The notes beneath the pieces are model-generated. The model did not search any database. It had not been told where the DNA came from and saw only the letters and a program-made list of their open reading frames with translations. The translations under genes and the position numbers were made by a program. DNA of 64,000 nt from Vineibacter terrae (lineage in GTDB: Bacteria; Pseudomonadota; Alphaproteobacteria; Reyranellales; Reyranellaceae): positions 83,148 to 147,147 of the forward strand of contig NZ_VDUZ01000016.1 of assembly GCF_008039615.1 (NCBI RefSeq), read 5' to 3'. Positions 57,684 through 64,000 of the stretch are shown here, in pieces. Each line of letters opens with the position of its first letter. Position 1 is the stretch's first letter.

Positions 57684-57730
57684 ATACGCTGCCGTTCACC
57701 CCTCGCCCCGCGGCGGGACGGGGAGAGGAA
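57684..57730. repeat. REP-like GC hairpin repeat
   Basis: Beginning TACGCTGCCGTTCACCCCTCG and followed by a GC stem closing with GGGGAGAGG, this intergenic unit between secB and dnaQ shares its sequence with the repeats at 61213 and, inverted, at 61327. It may act as the terminator between the convergent genes. Confidence 0.7.
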
Positions 57731-57741
57731 GATGAAGTCCG

Positions 57742-58440
57742 TCAGCTGGCAGCTTCGGCGGCGGCCAGAAGCCAGATCGGCTGCTTGAGCTTGGCCAGGA
57801 ACGCCACATGCGCGGCGATCTCGGCCTCGCTGGCCGCGTGCGGCCGCGGTGGACGGACCACGAGCCGCACGGCGGTCGTTTCGACGACGGTCTGCGTCTC
57901 GGCCGCAGCGCCCATGAGGTCGAAGCCGCGTTGCCGGCCGCCGGTCAGCTCGATGTAGACATCGGCCAGCAGCTCGGCATCGAGCAAGGCGCCGTGCTTG
58001 GTGCGGCGCGTGTTGTCGACGCCCATGCGCTCGCATAGGGCGTCCAGGCTGACGCGCTGGCCCGGGAACTTGCGCCGCGCCAGGGTGATCGTATCGACCA
58101 CGTCGTTCTTCAGCGGCGGCAGGCCCAGCCGGTCGAGCTCGGCGTTGATGAAGCCCATATCGAACTGGGCGTTGTGGATCACCAGGCGGGCATCGGCCAC
58201 GAAGGCCACGAAATGCTCGGCGATCGCGGCGAACAGTGGCTTGTCGCTCAGGAACTCGCTGGACAGCCCGTGGACCTGGAAGGCCTCGTCGGGCATGTCC
58301 CGCTGCGGGTTCAGGTAGACGTGGAACGTCTCGCCCGACGGCAGGCCGTTCACCATCTCGACACAGCCGATTTCGACCAGCCGATGGCCTGCCCGGGGGT
58401 CCAGGCCGGTCGTTTCCGTGTCGAACACGATCTCGCGCAT
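57742..58440 (-). CDS. dnaQ: DNA polymerase III epsilon subunit (proofreading exonuclease)
   Basis: ATG 58440 gives 232 residues starting MREIVFDTETTGLDP, the Exo I motif, with LVIHNAQFDMGFIN as Exo II and TKHGALLDAELLADVY as Exo III, all catalytic acids intact. It removes mismatches behind the replicative polymerase. It follows coaE by seven bases. Confidence 0.96.
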   Translation of the reverse strand: MREIVFDTETTGLDPRAGHRLVEIGCVEMVNGLPSGETFHVYLNPQRDMPDEAFQVHGLSSEFLSDKPLFAAIAEHFVAFVADARLVIHNAQFDMGFINAELDRLGLPPLKNDVVDTITLARRKFPGQRVSLDALCERMGVDNTRRTKHGALLDAELLADVYIELTGGRQRGFDLMGAAAETQTVVETTAVRLVVRPPRPHAASEAEIAAHVAFLAKLKQPIWLLAAAEAAS

Positions 58441-58447
58441 GGCCGTC

Positions 58448-59110
58448 CTATCGTTTGCGTTGGCGGGCCAGCGCCGCCGTCCAGCGTTCGCGCCACGGCT
58501 TGGGTGGCCAGATCTGGCCGCGCTGCTGTGACAGCGCACGCAAGGCCTCGACCAGGGCCCGCCGCGTCGGGGCGATGCCGCCATTGCTGAGGATCACGAA
58601 GTCGGCCAGCCGGCGCTTGATCTGGTCCGGCACTTGCCGCCGGACGATGTCCTCGAACTTCGCCTCGGTCATGCCCGGCCGCGCCAGCACCCGCCGCTTC
58701 TGCAGGAAGGCGGGGGCGCTCACCACCAGGGTGGCGTCGACCCGGCGGTGGCCGTTGCCTTCGAACAGCAGCGGGATGTCGAGGACCACGATCGGCGTGC
58801 GCCGGGCGGCGTGTCGCTTGAGAAACGCGCGCTGGCGCGCCTGGACAAGCGGATGGACGATGCCCTCGAGCCGCCGCAGGGCCGCCGAATCGGCGAAAAC
58901 CTTGGCGCCCAGCGCCGCCCGGTCGAGAACACCGTCGCGGACGCTGCCCGGGAATGCCGCCTCGATGGCCGGCAGGGCCTCGCCACCGGGCCCCTGGACG
59001 GCATGCACGGCGGCGTCGGCGTCATAGACCGGCACCCGCATCTGGCGCAGCAGCTTGGTTGCCGTCGACTTGCCCATCCCGATCGACCCGGTCAGTCCCA
59101 CGATCAACAT
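58448..59110 (-). CDS. coaE: Dephospho-CoA kinase
   Basis: ATG 59110 gives 220 residues with the P-loop LTGSIGMGKSTATKL near residue 6, YDADAAVHAV and VLDIPLLFEG, the conserved CoaE blocks. The product phosphorylates dephospho-CoA in the last step of CoA synthesis. It is slightly longer than usual at its C-terminus (a basic stretch WRERWTAALARQRKR). Confidence 0.95.
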   Translation of the reverse strand: MLIVGLTGSIGMGKSTATKLLRQMRVPVYDADAAVHAVQGPGGEALPAIEAAFPGSVRDGVLDRAALGAKVFADSAALRRLEGIVHPLVQARQRAFLKRHAARRTPIVVLDIPLLFEGNGHRRVDATLVVSAPAFLQKRRVLARPGMTEAKFEDIVRRQVPDQIKRRLADFVILSNGGIAPTRRALVEALRALSQQRGQIWPPKPWRERWTAALARQRKR

Positions 59111-59114
59111 GCGA

Positions 59115-59456
59115 TCAATCGTCCTCCCCCAGGGCCTCGCGCAGCGCGCGGCGCACCGCCTTGGCATCCTTCTTGGCCAAGGTGCCCAGCCGGCCCAGCG
59201 GCACGGCGTTGTCCAGCGTGAACAGCTTCAGGCGGACCACCGACGGCGCCGGCAGGCCGGCCGCCCCCAGGTCGGCGACGGTGATGTCCGTCGCCCAGCC
59301 GGCTGTTTCGGCCGAGGTGATCATGGCGAAGACCGTGTGTCCCTGCGCCAGGTTCAGGGTGCGCGTGGTCAGCGCCAATGCCGGCCGGCGGCCTGTCGGC
59401 GTCACGGCGCCGACAGGAAAAGGCACGGCGACGACGTCGAACCGGTCACAGATCAC
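59115..59456 (-). CDS. MazF/PemK-type toxin
   Basis: From GTG 59456 the 113-residue protein starts VICDRFDVVAVPFPV and has RRPALALTT, AMITSAE and PSVVRLKLFTLD, fitting the PemK/MazF endoribonuclease fold. It overlaps the AbrB-type antitoxin gene by 11 bases, giving a standard type II pair. It ends five bases before coaE begins. Confidence 0.85.
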   Translation of the reverse strand: MICDRFDVVAVPFPVGAVTPTGRRPALALTTRTLNLAQGHTVFAMITSAETAGWATDITVADLGAAGLPAPSVVRLKLFTLDNAVPLGRLGTLAKKDAKAVRRALREALGEDD

Positions 59457-59676
59457 GATAGGCGTCCTCGTCGGCCGAGCCGCCCCATTCATCGAGCTGC
59501 AGGTTGAGTGTGTCGCGGTCGCCGCCATCCGCCTTCACGGCGATTTTGCGCATGGTCGCCTGGCCGTCGGCTACGGCAAAAGCCAGCAGATCGCCTTCGC
59601 TCAGCGAGAGCGCATCGCGCACTGCCTTGGGAATCGTGATTTGTCCCTTGGAGGTAAGTCGGCTGATTTCCCGCAT
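59446..59676 (-). CDS. AbrB/MazE-type antitoxin
   Basis: The 76-residue protein opens with an AbrB/SpoVT DNA-binding swapped hairpin (RLTSKGQITIPKAVRDALSLSEGDLLAF) followed by an acidic C-terminal tail (LDEWGGSADEDAYRDL) that would wrap the toxin. It is the first gene of the pair, and an inverted repeat covers its start codon and upstream region. Confidence 0.9.
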   Translation of the reverse strand: MREISRLTSKGQITIPKAVRDALSLSEGDLLAFAVADGQATMRKIAVKADGGDRDTLNLQLDEWGGSADEDAYRDL

Positions 59677-59698
59677 TCCTTACTTCCCGTGTAAGGAA
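59676..59698 (-). promoter_or_regulatory. Inverted repeat over the antitoxin start, likely operator
   Basis: An 8-base perfect inverted repeat (TTCCTTAC at 59676-59683; GTAAGGAA at 59691-59698) with a 7-base spacer overlaps the antitoxin start and ribosome site. Its position suits self-repression by the AbrB-type antitoxin or its toxin complex. Confidence 0.55.
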
Positions 59699-59741
59699 AT
59701 GCGATTATTCCAAAAAGAATCAATGGAATCAATGGGGATAA

Positions 59742-59831
59742 CTGTCGTCCCGAGCGAGGCGAGGGATCTCCCGCGGATGGCGCATCGTAGCCTTCGCCGC
59801 AGGAGATCCCTCGCTGCGCTCGGGATGACTG
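59742..59831. repeat. Second copy of the palindromic element
   Basis: Two inverted arms of about 34 bases, with a few mismatches, read CTGTCGTCCCGAGCG at the left and end GCGCTCGGGATGACTG at the right, the same sequence as the core of the element at 55505-55594. The outer CATATG pair of that copy is absent. It lies between the antitoxin operon and the NADH dehydrogenase-like gene. Confidence 0.8.
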
Positions 59832-59855
59832 GCATTCCAGGTGCTGGTGCTACGC

Positions 59856-61109
59856 CTACGCCGCCGCGTCGCCCAGCAGCGCCTGCCAGCGCGCGGCGAG
59901 CTCTTCAGCCGTGGCGACGGGCATCGGTGTGGCATGGGCCAGCTCCAGCGCCCGATCGGCGGCGGGCGGCGCAATCACCGGCCCGTTTATGAAGCGCTTC
60001 ACCGCCTTTGCCTTGGCGCCGTTCCAGACCACGGCCCGGTCCCATCCATGCGAGAGCATCCCGCCTGCCTCGCCCAGGTCGAGGCAGGTCTGATACCCCG
60101 GCTGGGTGTAGGGGATCAGAGGCGCGCCGGCCAGCGCACGCATCGCGTTGTGGCCGGCGACGCGGCCGGTCGGCATCGCGTGCTGGCACGACATCAGCGT
60201 GTCGTGGCGCGGCGCGGCGCTGGCACGGGCGCTGTCGCCGGCTGCGAAGATGCGATTCTGGCCCGCGACCCGCAGCATGGAGTCGACCGTCAACCGGCCA
60301 TCGTCGGCTGCCGGCCCGGCGAGGCCCGCCAGCGGATTGGCGCGCAGGCCGGCCGCCCAGACCACGGTCGCGGCGTCGATCCGGCTGCCGTCAGCCAAGG
60401 TCAGGACGTTGTCGCCGTCCGTTGCGGTGATGTCGCTGACGCTGGTTGACGGCCGGAACGTCACGCCGGTCTTCGCCAATGCTTCCAGGATCGTGGCCTG
60501 AGGCCCGGCGCCGAGGCTGGCGCCGGGCGTGTCGGCACGGTCGAGCATCAGGACGCGCGCTGCCTCGCCGGATCCGGCCGCCAGGTCGCGCAGCCAGCCG
60601 CCGAGCTCGGTGGCGATCTCGAGCCCCGTGAACCCGGCGCCGATCACCACCGCCGTGTAGCGGCCAGGTGACGGCGGGCGCTGGGGCAGGCCGGCCACAT
60701 GCCGCCGCAGCGCGAAGGCTTCGGTGGCGCTGTCCAGAACATGAACATGCGGCCGCCACGGGCGCGGCGGCGGGGTGGTGTGGCTGCCGGCAGCCACCAC
60801 CAGCGCGTCATAGGACAGCCCGGCGACGTTGCCGACGAGGCGCGCCGTATGGGCCGCGACATCCAGTGACGCGACGGTGCCGGCGCTGAAGCCGACGCCG
60901 ACGGCGCTCAGCAGCGGCGCAATGTCGACCTCGAAGACCGACTCGTGGCGTTGATAGAGCCGCGGCTTGAGGCACAGCATCGATGAAGGCGCCACGACGT
61001 CGATGTCGATGCTCGATGCCGCCGCGCCCAGGTCACGCCGCGCCCGCGCCGCGCCGAGCGCAGCCCACATGCCGGCAAATCCGCTGCCGATGACCAGAAC
61101 CCGTGTCAT
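59856..61109 (-). CDS. Type II NADH dehydrogenase-like FAD oxidoreductase
   Basis: ATG 61109, after GGAGGCAGG, gives 417 residues. Two dinucleotide folds are clear: VLVIGSGFAGMWAAL at the start for FAD and AVVIGAGFTGLEIATELGG near residue 155 for NAD(P)H, with IFAAGDSARA near residue 300 as the second FAD contact. Layout fits Ndh/DoxD-like NADH:quinone reductases of the pyridine-nucleotide-disulfide group without a redox disulfide. A C-terminal amphipathic membrane anchor is not obvious, so electron acceptor and location are open. Confidence 0.85.
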   Translation of the reverse strand: MTRVLVIGSGFAGMWAALGAARARRDLGAAASSIDIDVVAPSSMLCLKPRLYQRHESVFEVDIAPLLSAVGVGFSAGTVASLDVAAHTARLVGNVAGLSYDALVVAAGSHTTPPPRPWRPHVHVLDSATEAFALRRHVAGLPQRPPSPGRYTAVVIGAGFTGLEIATELGGWLRDLAAGSGEAARVLMLDRADTPGASLGAGPQATILEALAKTGVTFRPSTSVSDITATDGDNVLTLADGSRIDAATVVWAAGLRANPLAGLAGPAADDGRLTVDSMLRVAGQNRIFAAGDSARASAAPRHDTLMSCQHAMPTGRVAGHNAMRALAGAPLIPYTQPGYQTCLDLGEAGGMLSHGWDRAVVWNGAKAKAVKRFINGPVIAPPAADRALELAHATPMPVATAEELAARWQALLGDAAA

Positions 61110-61212
61110 AGCCTGCCTCCACCGCGATGGTCTGCGGGGTAGACGGATCATCGACGTTTGCTGTGACATCGCGGTAGACGGCAGGGGGTTCGCATACGGG
61201 AGCACCGACGCC

Positions 61213-61278
61213 GTCCCCTCGCCCCGCGGCAGCGGGGAGAGGAAGGGGCCCATGCCGAAGGCATGGGAAGGTGAGGGG
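61213..61278 (+). repeat. REP-like repeat, forward copy
   Basis: It consists of a GC hairpin (CCCCTCGCCCCG with CGGGGAGAGG), then GGGGCC, then a second small hairpin CCCATGCC-GAA-GGCATGGG and the tail AAGGTGAG. The first part matches 57684-57730. Confidence 0.8.
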
Positions 61279-61326
61279 TAGGAACGATCAAGCCATGCAG
61301 CAAAAATAGGGACTGATCGCTTGTAT

Positions 61327-61396
61327 CTCACCTTCCCATCGCTTCGCGATGGGCCCCTCTCGCCCCGCTGACGCGGGGCGAGAGGTGAACGGCAGC
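61327..61396 (-). repeat. REP-like repeat, inverted copy
   Basis: Read on the minus strand it repeats the order of the copy at 61213: GTTCACCTCTCGCCCCGC hairpin, GGGGCC, a hairpin with ATCGC arms around the loop, then GGGAAGGTGAG. The small-hairpin arms have changed on both sides together, keeping the pairing. The two copies form a head-to-head pair. Confidence 0.8.
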
Positions 61397-61433
61397 ATAG
61401 GCGATCGACCTGCGGGGACGGGACGCAGCCGGC

Positions 61434-62408
61434 CTATGGCAGCAGCACCGTCTGTCCCGTGGTCTTGCGGCTTTCCAGGTCGCGGTGGGCCTGGGCCGCA
61501 TCCTGCAGTGGGTAGGTCTGGTCGATGCGGATCTTCACCTTGCCGCTCCGCACCACCTTGAACAGCGCCTTGGCGCAGTCGTCGAGATCCTTGCGCGTGG
61601 CGGTGTAGCTCGCGAGCGTGGGCCGCGTGAGGTACAGCGATCCCTTGGCGGACAGCACGACGGGCGCGATCGGCGGCACCGCGCCCGACGCGTTGCCGAA
61701 CGACACCATCAAGCCGCGCGGCGACAGGCAGTTCAGCGACGTGTCCCAGGTGTCCTTGCCGACGCCGTCATAGACCACCGGAACGCCCTTGCCCTTGGTG
61801 ATCTCCTTCACCCGGGCGGCGACGTCTTCCTTGCTGTAGTCGATCACCCAGGTGTAGCCGTTCTTCTTGGCCAGCGCCGCCTTCTCCGGCGACGACACCG
61901 TGCCGATCGCCTTGACGCCCAGCGCCTTGGCCCACTGGCCGAAGATCAGGCCGACGCCGCCGGCTGCGGCATGGAACAGCACGATATCGCCCTTCTTGCA
62001 CTTGTAGGTGCGGCGGATGAGGTATTCCGCCGTCATGCCCTTGAGCATCATGGCCGCGGCATCACGATCGGAGATGCCCTTGGGCACCTTCACGAGGATC
62101 TCCGCCGGCACATTGCGCTCCTCGCAATACGCGCCCGGCGCGCTGCCGGCATAGGCGACACGATCGCCCTTCTTGAAGTCTTTGACCCTCTTGCCGACCG
62201 CGAGCACGATTCCGGCCCCCTCGCGGCCGATCGCGTTGGGGGTCGGCACCGGGTAAAGGCCGGAGCGGGTATAGATATCGATGAAGTTCAGGCCGATGGC
62301 CGTGTGCTTGACCTTCACCTCGCCTGGAGCCGGATCGCCGACATCGACGTCCTCGTAGACCATCTTCTCTGGACCGCCGGTCTCGTGGATGCGGACGGCT
62401 TTCACCAT
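61434..62408 (-). CDS. qor: NADPH:quinone oxidoreductase (zinc-free MDR family)
   Basis: The 324-residue protein has the MDR layout: GroES-like N-terminal part with LNFIDIYTRSGLYP and GREGAGIVLAVG, then the NADPH fold with VLFHAAAGGVGLIFGQWAKALG near residue 150. No structural zinc cysteine cluster is present, as expected for QOR. It reduces quinones by one electron. It is lysine-richer than its neighbours. Confidence 0.93.
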   Translation of the reverse strand: MVKAVRIHETGGPEKMVYEDVDVGDPAPGEVKVKHTAIGLNFIDIYTRSGLYPVPTPNAIGREGAGIVLAVGKRVKDFKKGDRVAYAGSAPGAYCEERNVPAEILVKVPKGISDRDAAAMMLKGMTAEYLIRRTYKCKKGDIVLFHAAAGGVGLIFGQWAKALGVKAIGTVSSPEKAALAKKNGYTWVIDYSKEDVAARVKEITKGKGVPVVYDGVGKDTWDTSLNCLSPRGLMVSFGNASGAVPPIAPVVLSAKGSLYLTRPTLASYTATRKDLDDCAKALFKVVRSGKVKIRIDQTYPLQDAAQAHRDLESRKTTGQTVLLP

Positions 62409-62674
62409 GGTGCTCTCCCTGGCGTTGCTTGTGTCTCTCGCCGGCGGGCAGCGTAGATCAGATCGCCACAGGAGGAAACGGGCTCGGCCGACCGGCCGTG
62501 CCGATGTCTATGCGAAAAGCGGGCGTCTCATGCGCGGCGGCAAGCGGCGTCCTTCGTATGAAGGATGGCGCCACGGTGACCGGCAGCTGCGATGCTGGCT
62601 TTTGCGCGCCGAACCTGCCGGCGTGGTCTGCTGCGCTTGCCGTTGCCGGATCTCTGGACTAAGCCTGCCGCGTC

Positions 62675-63094
62675 ATGCCCTCAGCCAGCTCCGTCACTGC
62701 ATCGTTCGACCGCAAGCCCGTGGGGGCGTTGCGCGTGCATGTGGTTGGCCTGGTGCTGCTGGCATTGCTCCTGCAGGCCGTCTCGCCGCTGGTCCATGCC
62801 CGCCTGCAGGTTCTGCACGCGGCGCTGACCGGCGAGCGCATCGACGCCGCGGCCTTCTGTCTGCCGAGCCACCTTCAAGCGCCGGCGGACACCGACAGCA
62901 CGCCACCGATCAGGTATGTCGACTGCCCGCTATGCCAGGGCGGGACGGCGCCTGCTGTCGACGTGACGCCGCCCGTCGGCGTCGTCGCGCCGATGCGTTC
63001 GATTGTCGTCGCGACGATTGCCGTCCAGACCGTGGCGTCACCGGCCTCGGCATCGTGGTCTGCAAATCAACCCAGAGGGCCGCCTGCCGTCTGA
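62675..63094 (+). CDS. DUF2946-like small membrane/exported protein with CPLC motif
   Basis: The 139-residue protein has a hydrophobic segment at about 21-40 (VHVVGLVLLALLLQAVSPLVHA) and then a loop with YVDCPLCQGG near residue 87, the cysteine motif of the DUF2946/YtfE-neighbour group that often lies beside copper-handling genes, followed by a second hydrophobic stretch. It is 21 bases upstream of a periplasmic copper chaperone gene, so a role in copper homeostasis is likely by context. The start is uncertain. Confidence 0.6.
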   Translation: MPSASSVTASFDRKPVGALRVHVVGLVLLALLLQAVSPLVHARLQVLHAALTGERIDAAAFCLPSHLQAPADTDSTPPIRYVDCPLCQGGTAPAVDVTPPVGVVAPMRSIVVATIAVQTVASPASASWSANQPRGPPAV

Positions 63095-63139
63095 AGCTGT
63101 TTCGTTCATTCTATCGTGCTTCAGATGACAGGTGTTCCA

Positions 63140-63625
63140 ATGTCCATCATGTCCCGGTTTCGCGCCGCTGGCCTGGCTGCGCTGCTCGTCGTCCCCACCG
63201 TCGCCTGGGCCCAGGACGTCACGCGCGGCGACCTGAAGATCGCCAAGCCCTGGGCCCGCGAGACGGCCCGCATGGCGCGCGCCGGTGGTGCCTTCATGAC
63301 CATCGAGAATACGGGCAGCACACCCGACAAGCTGCTCAAGGCCTCGTCGCCGGCCGCCGCGCGCACCGAGGTCCATACCGTCATCCAGGATGGCGACGTG
63401 ATGCGCATGCGCGAGGTGTCGGCGCTCGATCTTGCCCCGAAATCGAAGGTCGAGCTGAAGCCGGGCGGCTATCACGTCATGCTGATGGACCTGAAGGCGC
63501 CGCTGAAGGCTGGGGATCGCTTTCCCATGACCTTGACTTTCGAGAAGGCTGGCGAGGTCACGGTCGACATCGTCGTCGAGAAGATGTCCGGCCCCGCCCC
63601 CGATCACGACAAGATGAAGCACTGA
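63140..63625 (+). CDS. Periplasmic copper chaperone PCu(A)C family
   Basis: I place the start at ATG 63140 (161 residues), after AGGTG; the frame extends eight codons upstream to a GTG. The signal peptide ends near VAWAQ. The mature protein shows KPWARETARMARAGGAFMTIEN, VHTVIQDGDVMRMREV and GGYHVMLMDLK, which together carry the family's histidine-methionine copper ligands (H..., M..., HxM). It delivers Cu(I) to the CuA site of cytochrome oxidase in the periplasm. Confidence 0.92.
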   Translation: MSIMSRFRAAGLAALLVVPTVAWAQDVTRGDLKIAKPWARETARMARAGGAFMTIENTGSTPDKLLKASSPAAARTEVHTVIQDGDVMRMREVSALDLAPKSKVELKPGGYHVMLMDLKAPLKAGDRFPMTLTFEKAGEVTVDIVVEKMSGPAPDHDKMKH

Positions 63626-63675
63626 AGCCGGGGCCGCGCGTGCACCTTGCCTTCGTGCACGCCGCGGGCGCAGGG

Positions 63676-64000
63676 CTATCGCATTTGGAAATTTGTGAAC
63701 TGAGCGAGCATGGTGGCGAGGAATTGGTTGTCCCAGCCGGCACGCTTGAGCTTGCCGCGCATGGAGCCCTTTGAGGGCTCGATCTTGGCGAGGTTAAGGA
63801 CGGTTTTGCGCAGCAGGGCGAGGTTCTGGGGCCCATTGTCCTTGCGGTTCCTGGCATTGTCTTCGCCCATGACGACATCAAGCGTCCAGTGCAGGCCATT
63901 CTCGATGCCCCAATGGCTGCGGACGGCAGCGTTGAACTGCTCGGGCGCCAGGGCGGCGCTGAGCAGGTAGTAGCGGCTCTCGCGGCTGGTCGCGCCGTTG
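63676..64000 (-). mobile_element. ISAs1-family transposase, C-terminal part (runs off window)
   Basis: On the minus strand a frame is open from the window edge to a stop at 63676, about 108 residues. It includes SRYYLLSA, the conserved RSHWGIENGLHWTLDVVMGEDNARNRKDN and a C-terminal LLRKTVLNLAKIE, the DDE-domain end of ISAs1-type transposases (the glutamate of GIEN is catalytic). The rest of the insertion sequence, including its other inverted repeat, lies beyond the window, so completeness cannot be judged. Confidence 0.9.

Larger units (their letters stand above)
61110..61433. other. Gene-free interval holding two REP-like repeats
   Basis: No supported gene lies in these 324 bases between two minus-strand genes. 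Most of the interval is taken up by the two opposed REP-like hairpin units described separately at 61213-61278 and 61327-61396, separated by about 48 bases of plain sequence. Confidence 0.7.

Noticed and set aside
62409..62674. Small plus-strand frame between qor and the CPLC-motif gene
   Set aside because: No ribosome site, no family resemblance and compositional pattern of a chance frame.

Overview
The window is GC-rich, densely coding chromosome of an alphaproteobacterium. Gene content points that way: a short HprK next to RapZ, a mannose-type EIIA and HPr, then ahcY; AddAB rather than RecBCD; a Suv3-like helicase; an amgK-murU recycling pair; and neighbouring coaE, dnaQ and secB. A Rhodospirillales or Reyranella-like lineage would fit, but genus cannot be fixed by reading alone. 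No rRNA, tRNA or CRISPR array was found.

Layout. 1-6958 is a cell-surface block. On the minus strand are the start of a Wzz/GumC-type polysaccharide co-polymerase and a type I secretion pair (an ABC transporter and a strikingly short HlyD-type adaptor). On the plus strand are an unrecognised secreted protein, an outer-membrane beta-barrel and a Wza-like export lipoprotein, closed by a strong terminator. 7046-15295 holds a degenerate metallophosphoesterase, a DprE1/DprE2-like pair, an S4 protein overlapping a long Suv3-like helicase, a pterin dehydratase, a zincin and a Mug-type glycosylase. 15338-24839 has a VapBC module, threonine synthase, a HAD hydrolase, DNA polymerase I with a decayed proofreading site, a GST, a PAP2 protein and a sensor-cyclase.

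25026-38006 is the conserved core: hprK-rapZ-EIIA-HPr (a regulatory phosphotransfer chain), ahcY, then tsaE-amgK-murU-addB-addA with start-stop overlaps, and trxA. 38080-40285 carries folC and accD. In many alphaproteobacteria these lie beside trpFBA, but here trp is at 47759-51097. Between them sit a PAS histidine kinase, a D,D-carboxypeptidase, a metallo-beta-lactamase-fold hydrolase, a two-part methyltransferase and a zeta-toxin module. A RidA-family gene lies inside the trp cluster, and pyrF, nhaA and a BI-1 family gene follow.

54244-64000 is more eroded: glucokinase, a frameshifted phospholipase-D-like pseudogene, secB, dnaQ, coaE, an AbrB/PemK-type toxin-antitoxin pair, a type II NADH dehydrogenase-like enzyme, a quinone reductase, two copper-handling genes and the 3' end of an ISAs1-family transposase at the window edge. 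Two families of palindromic dispersed repeats occur only in this last part.
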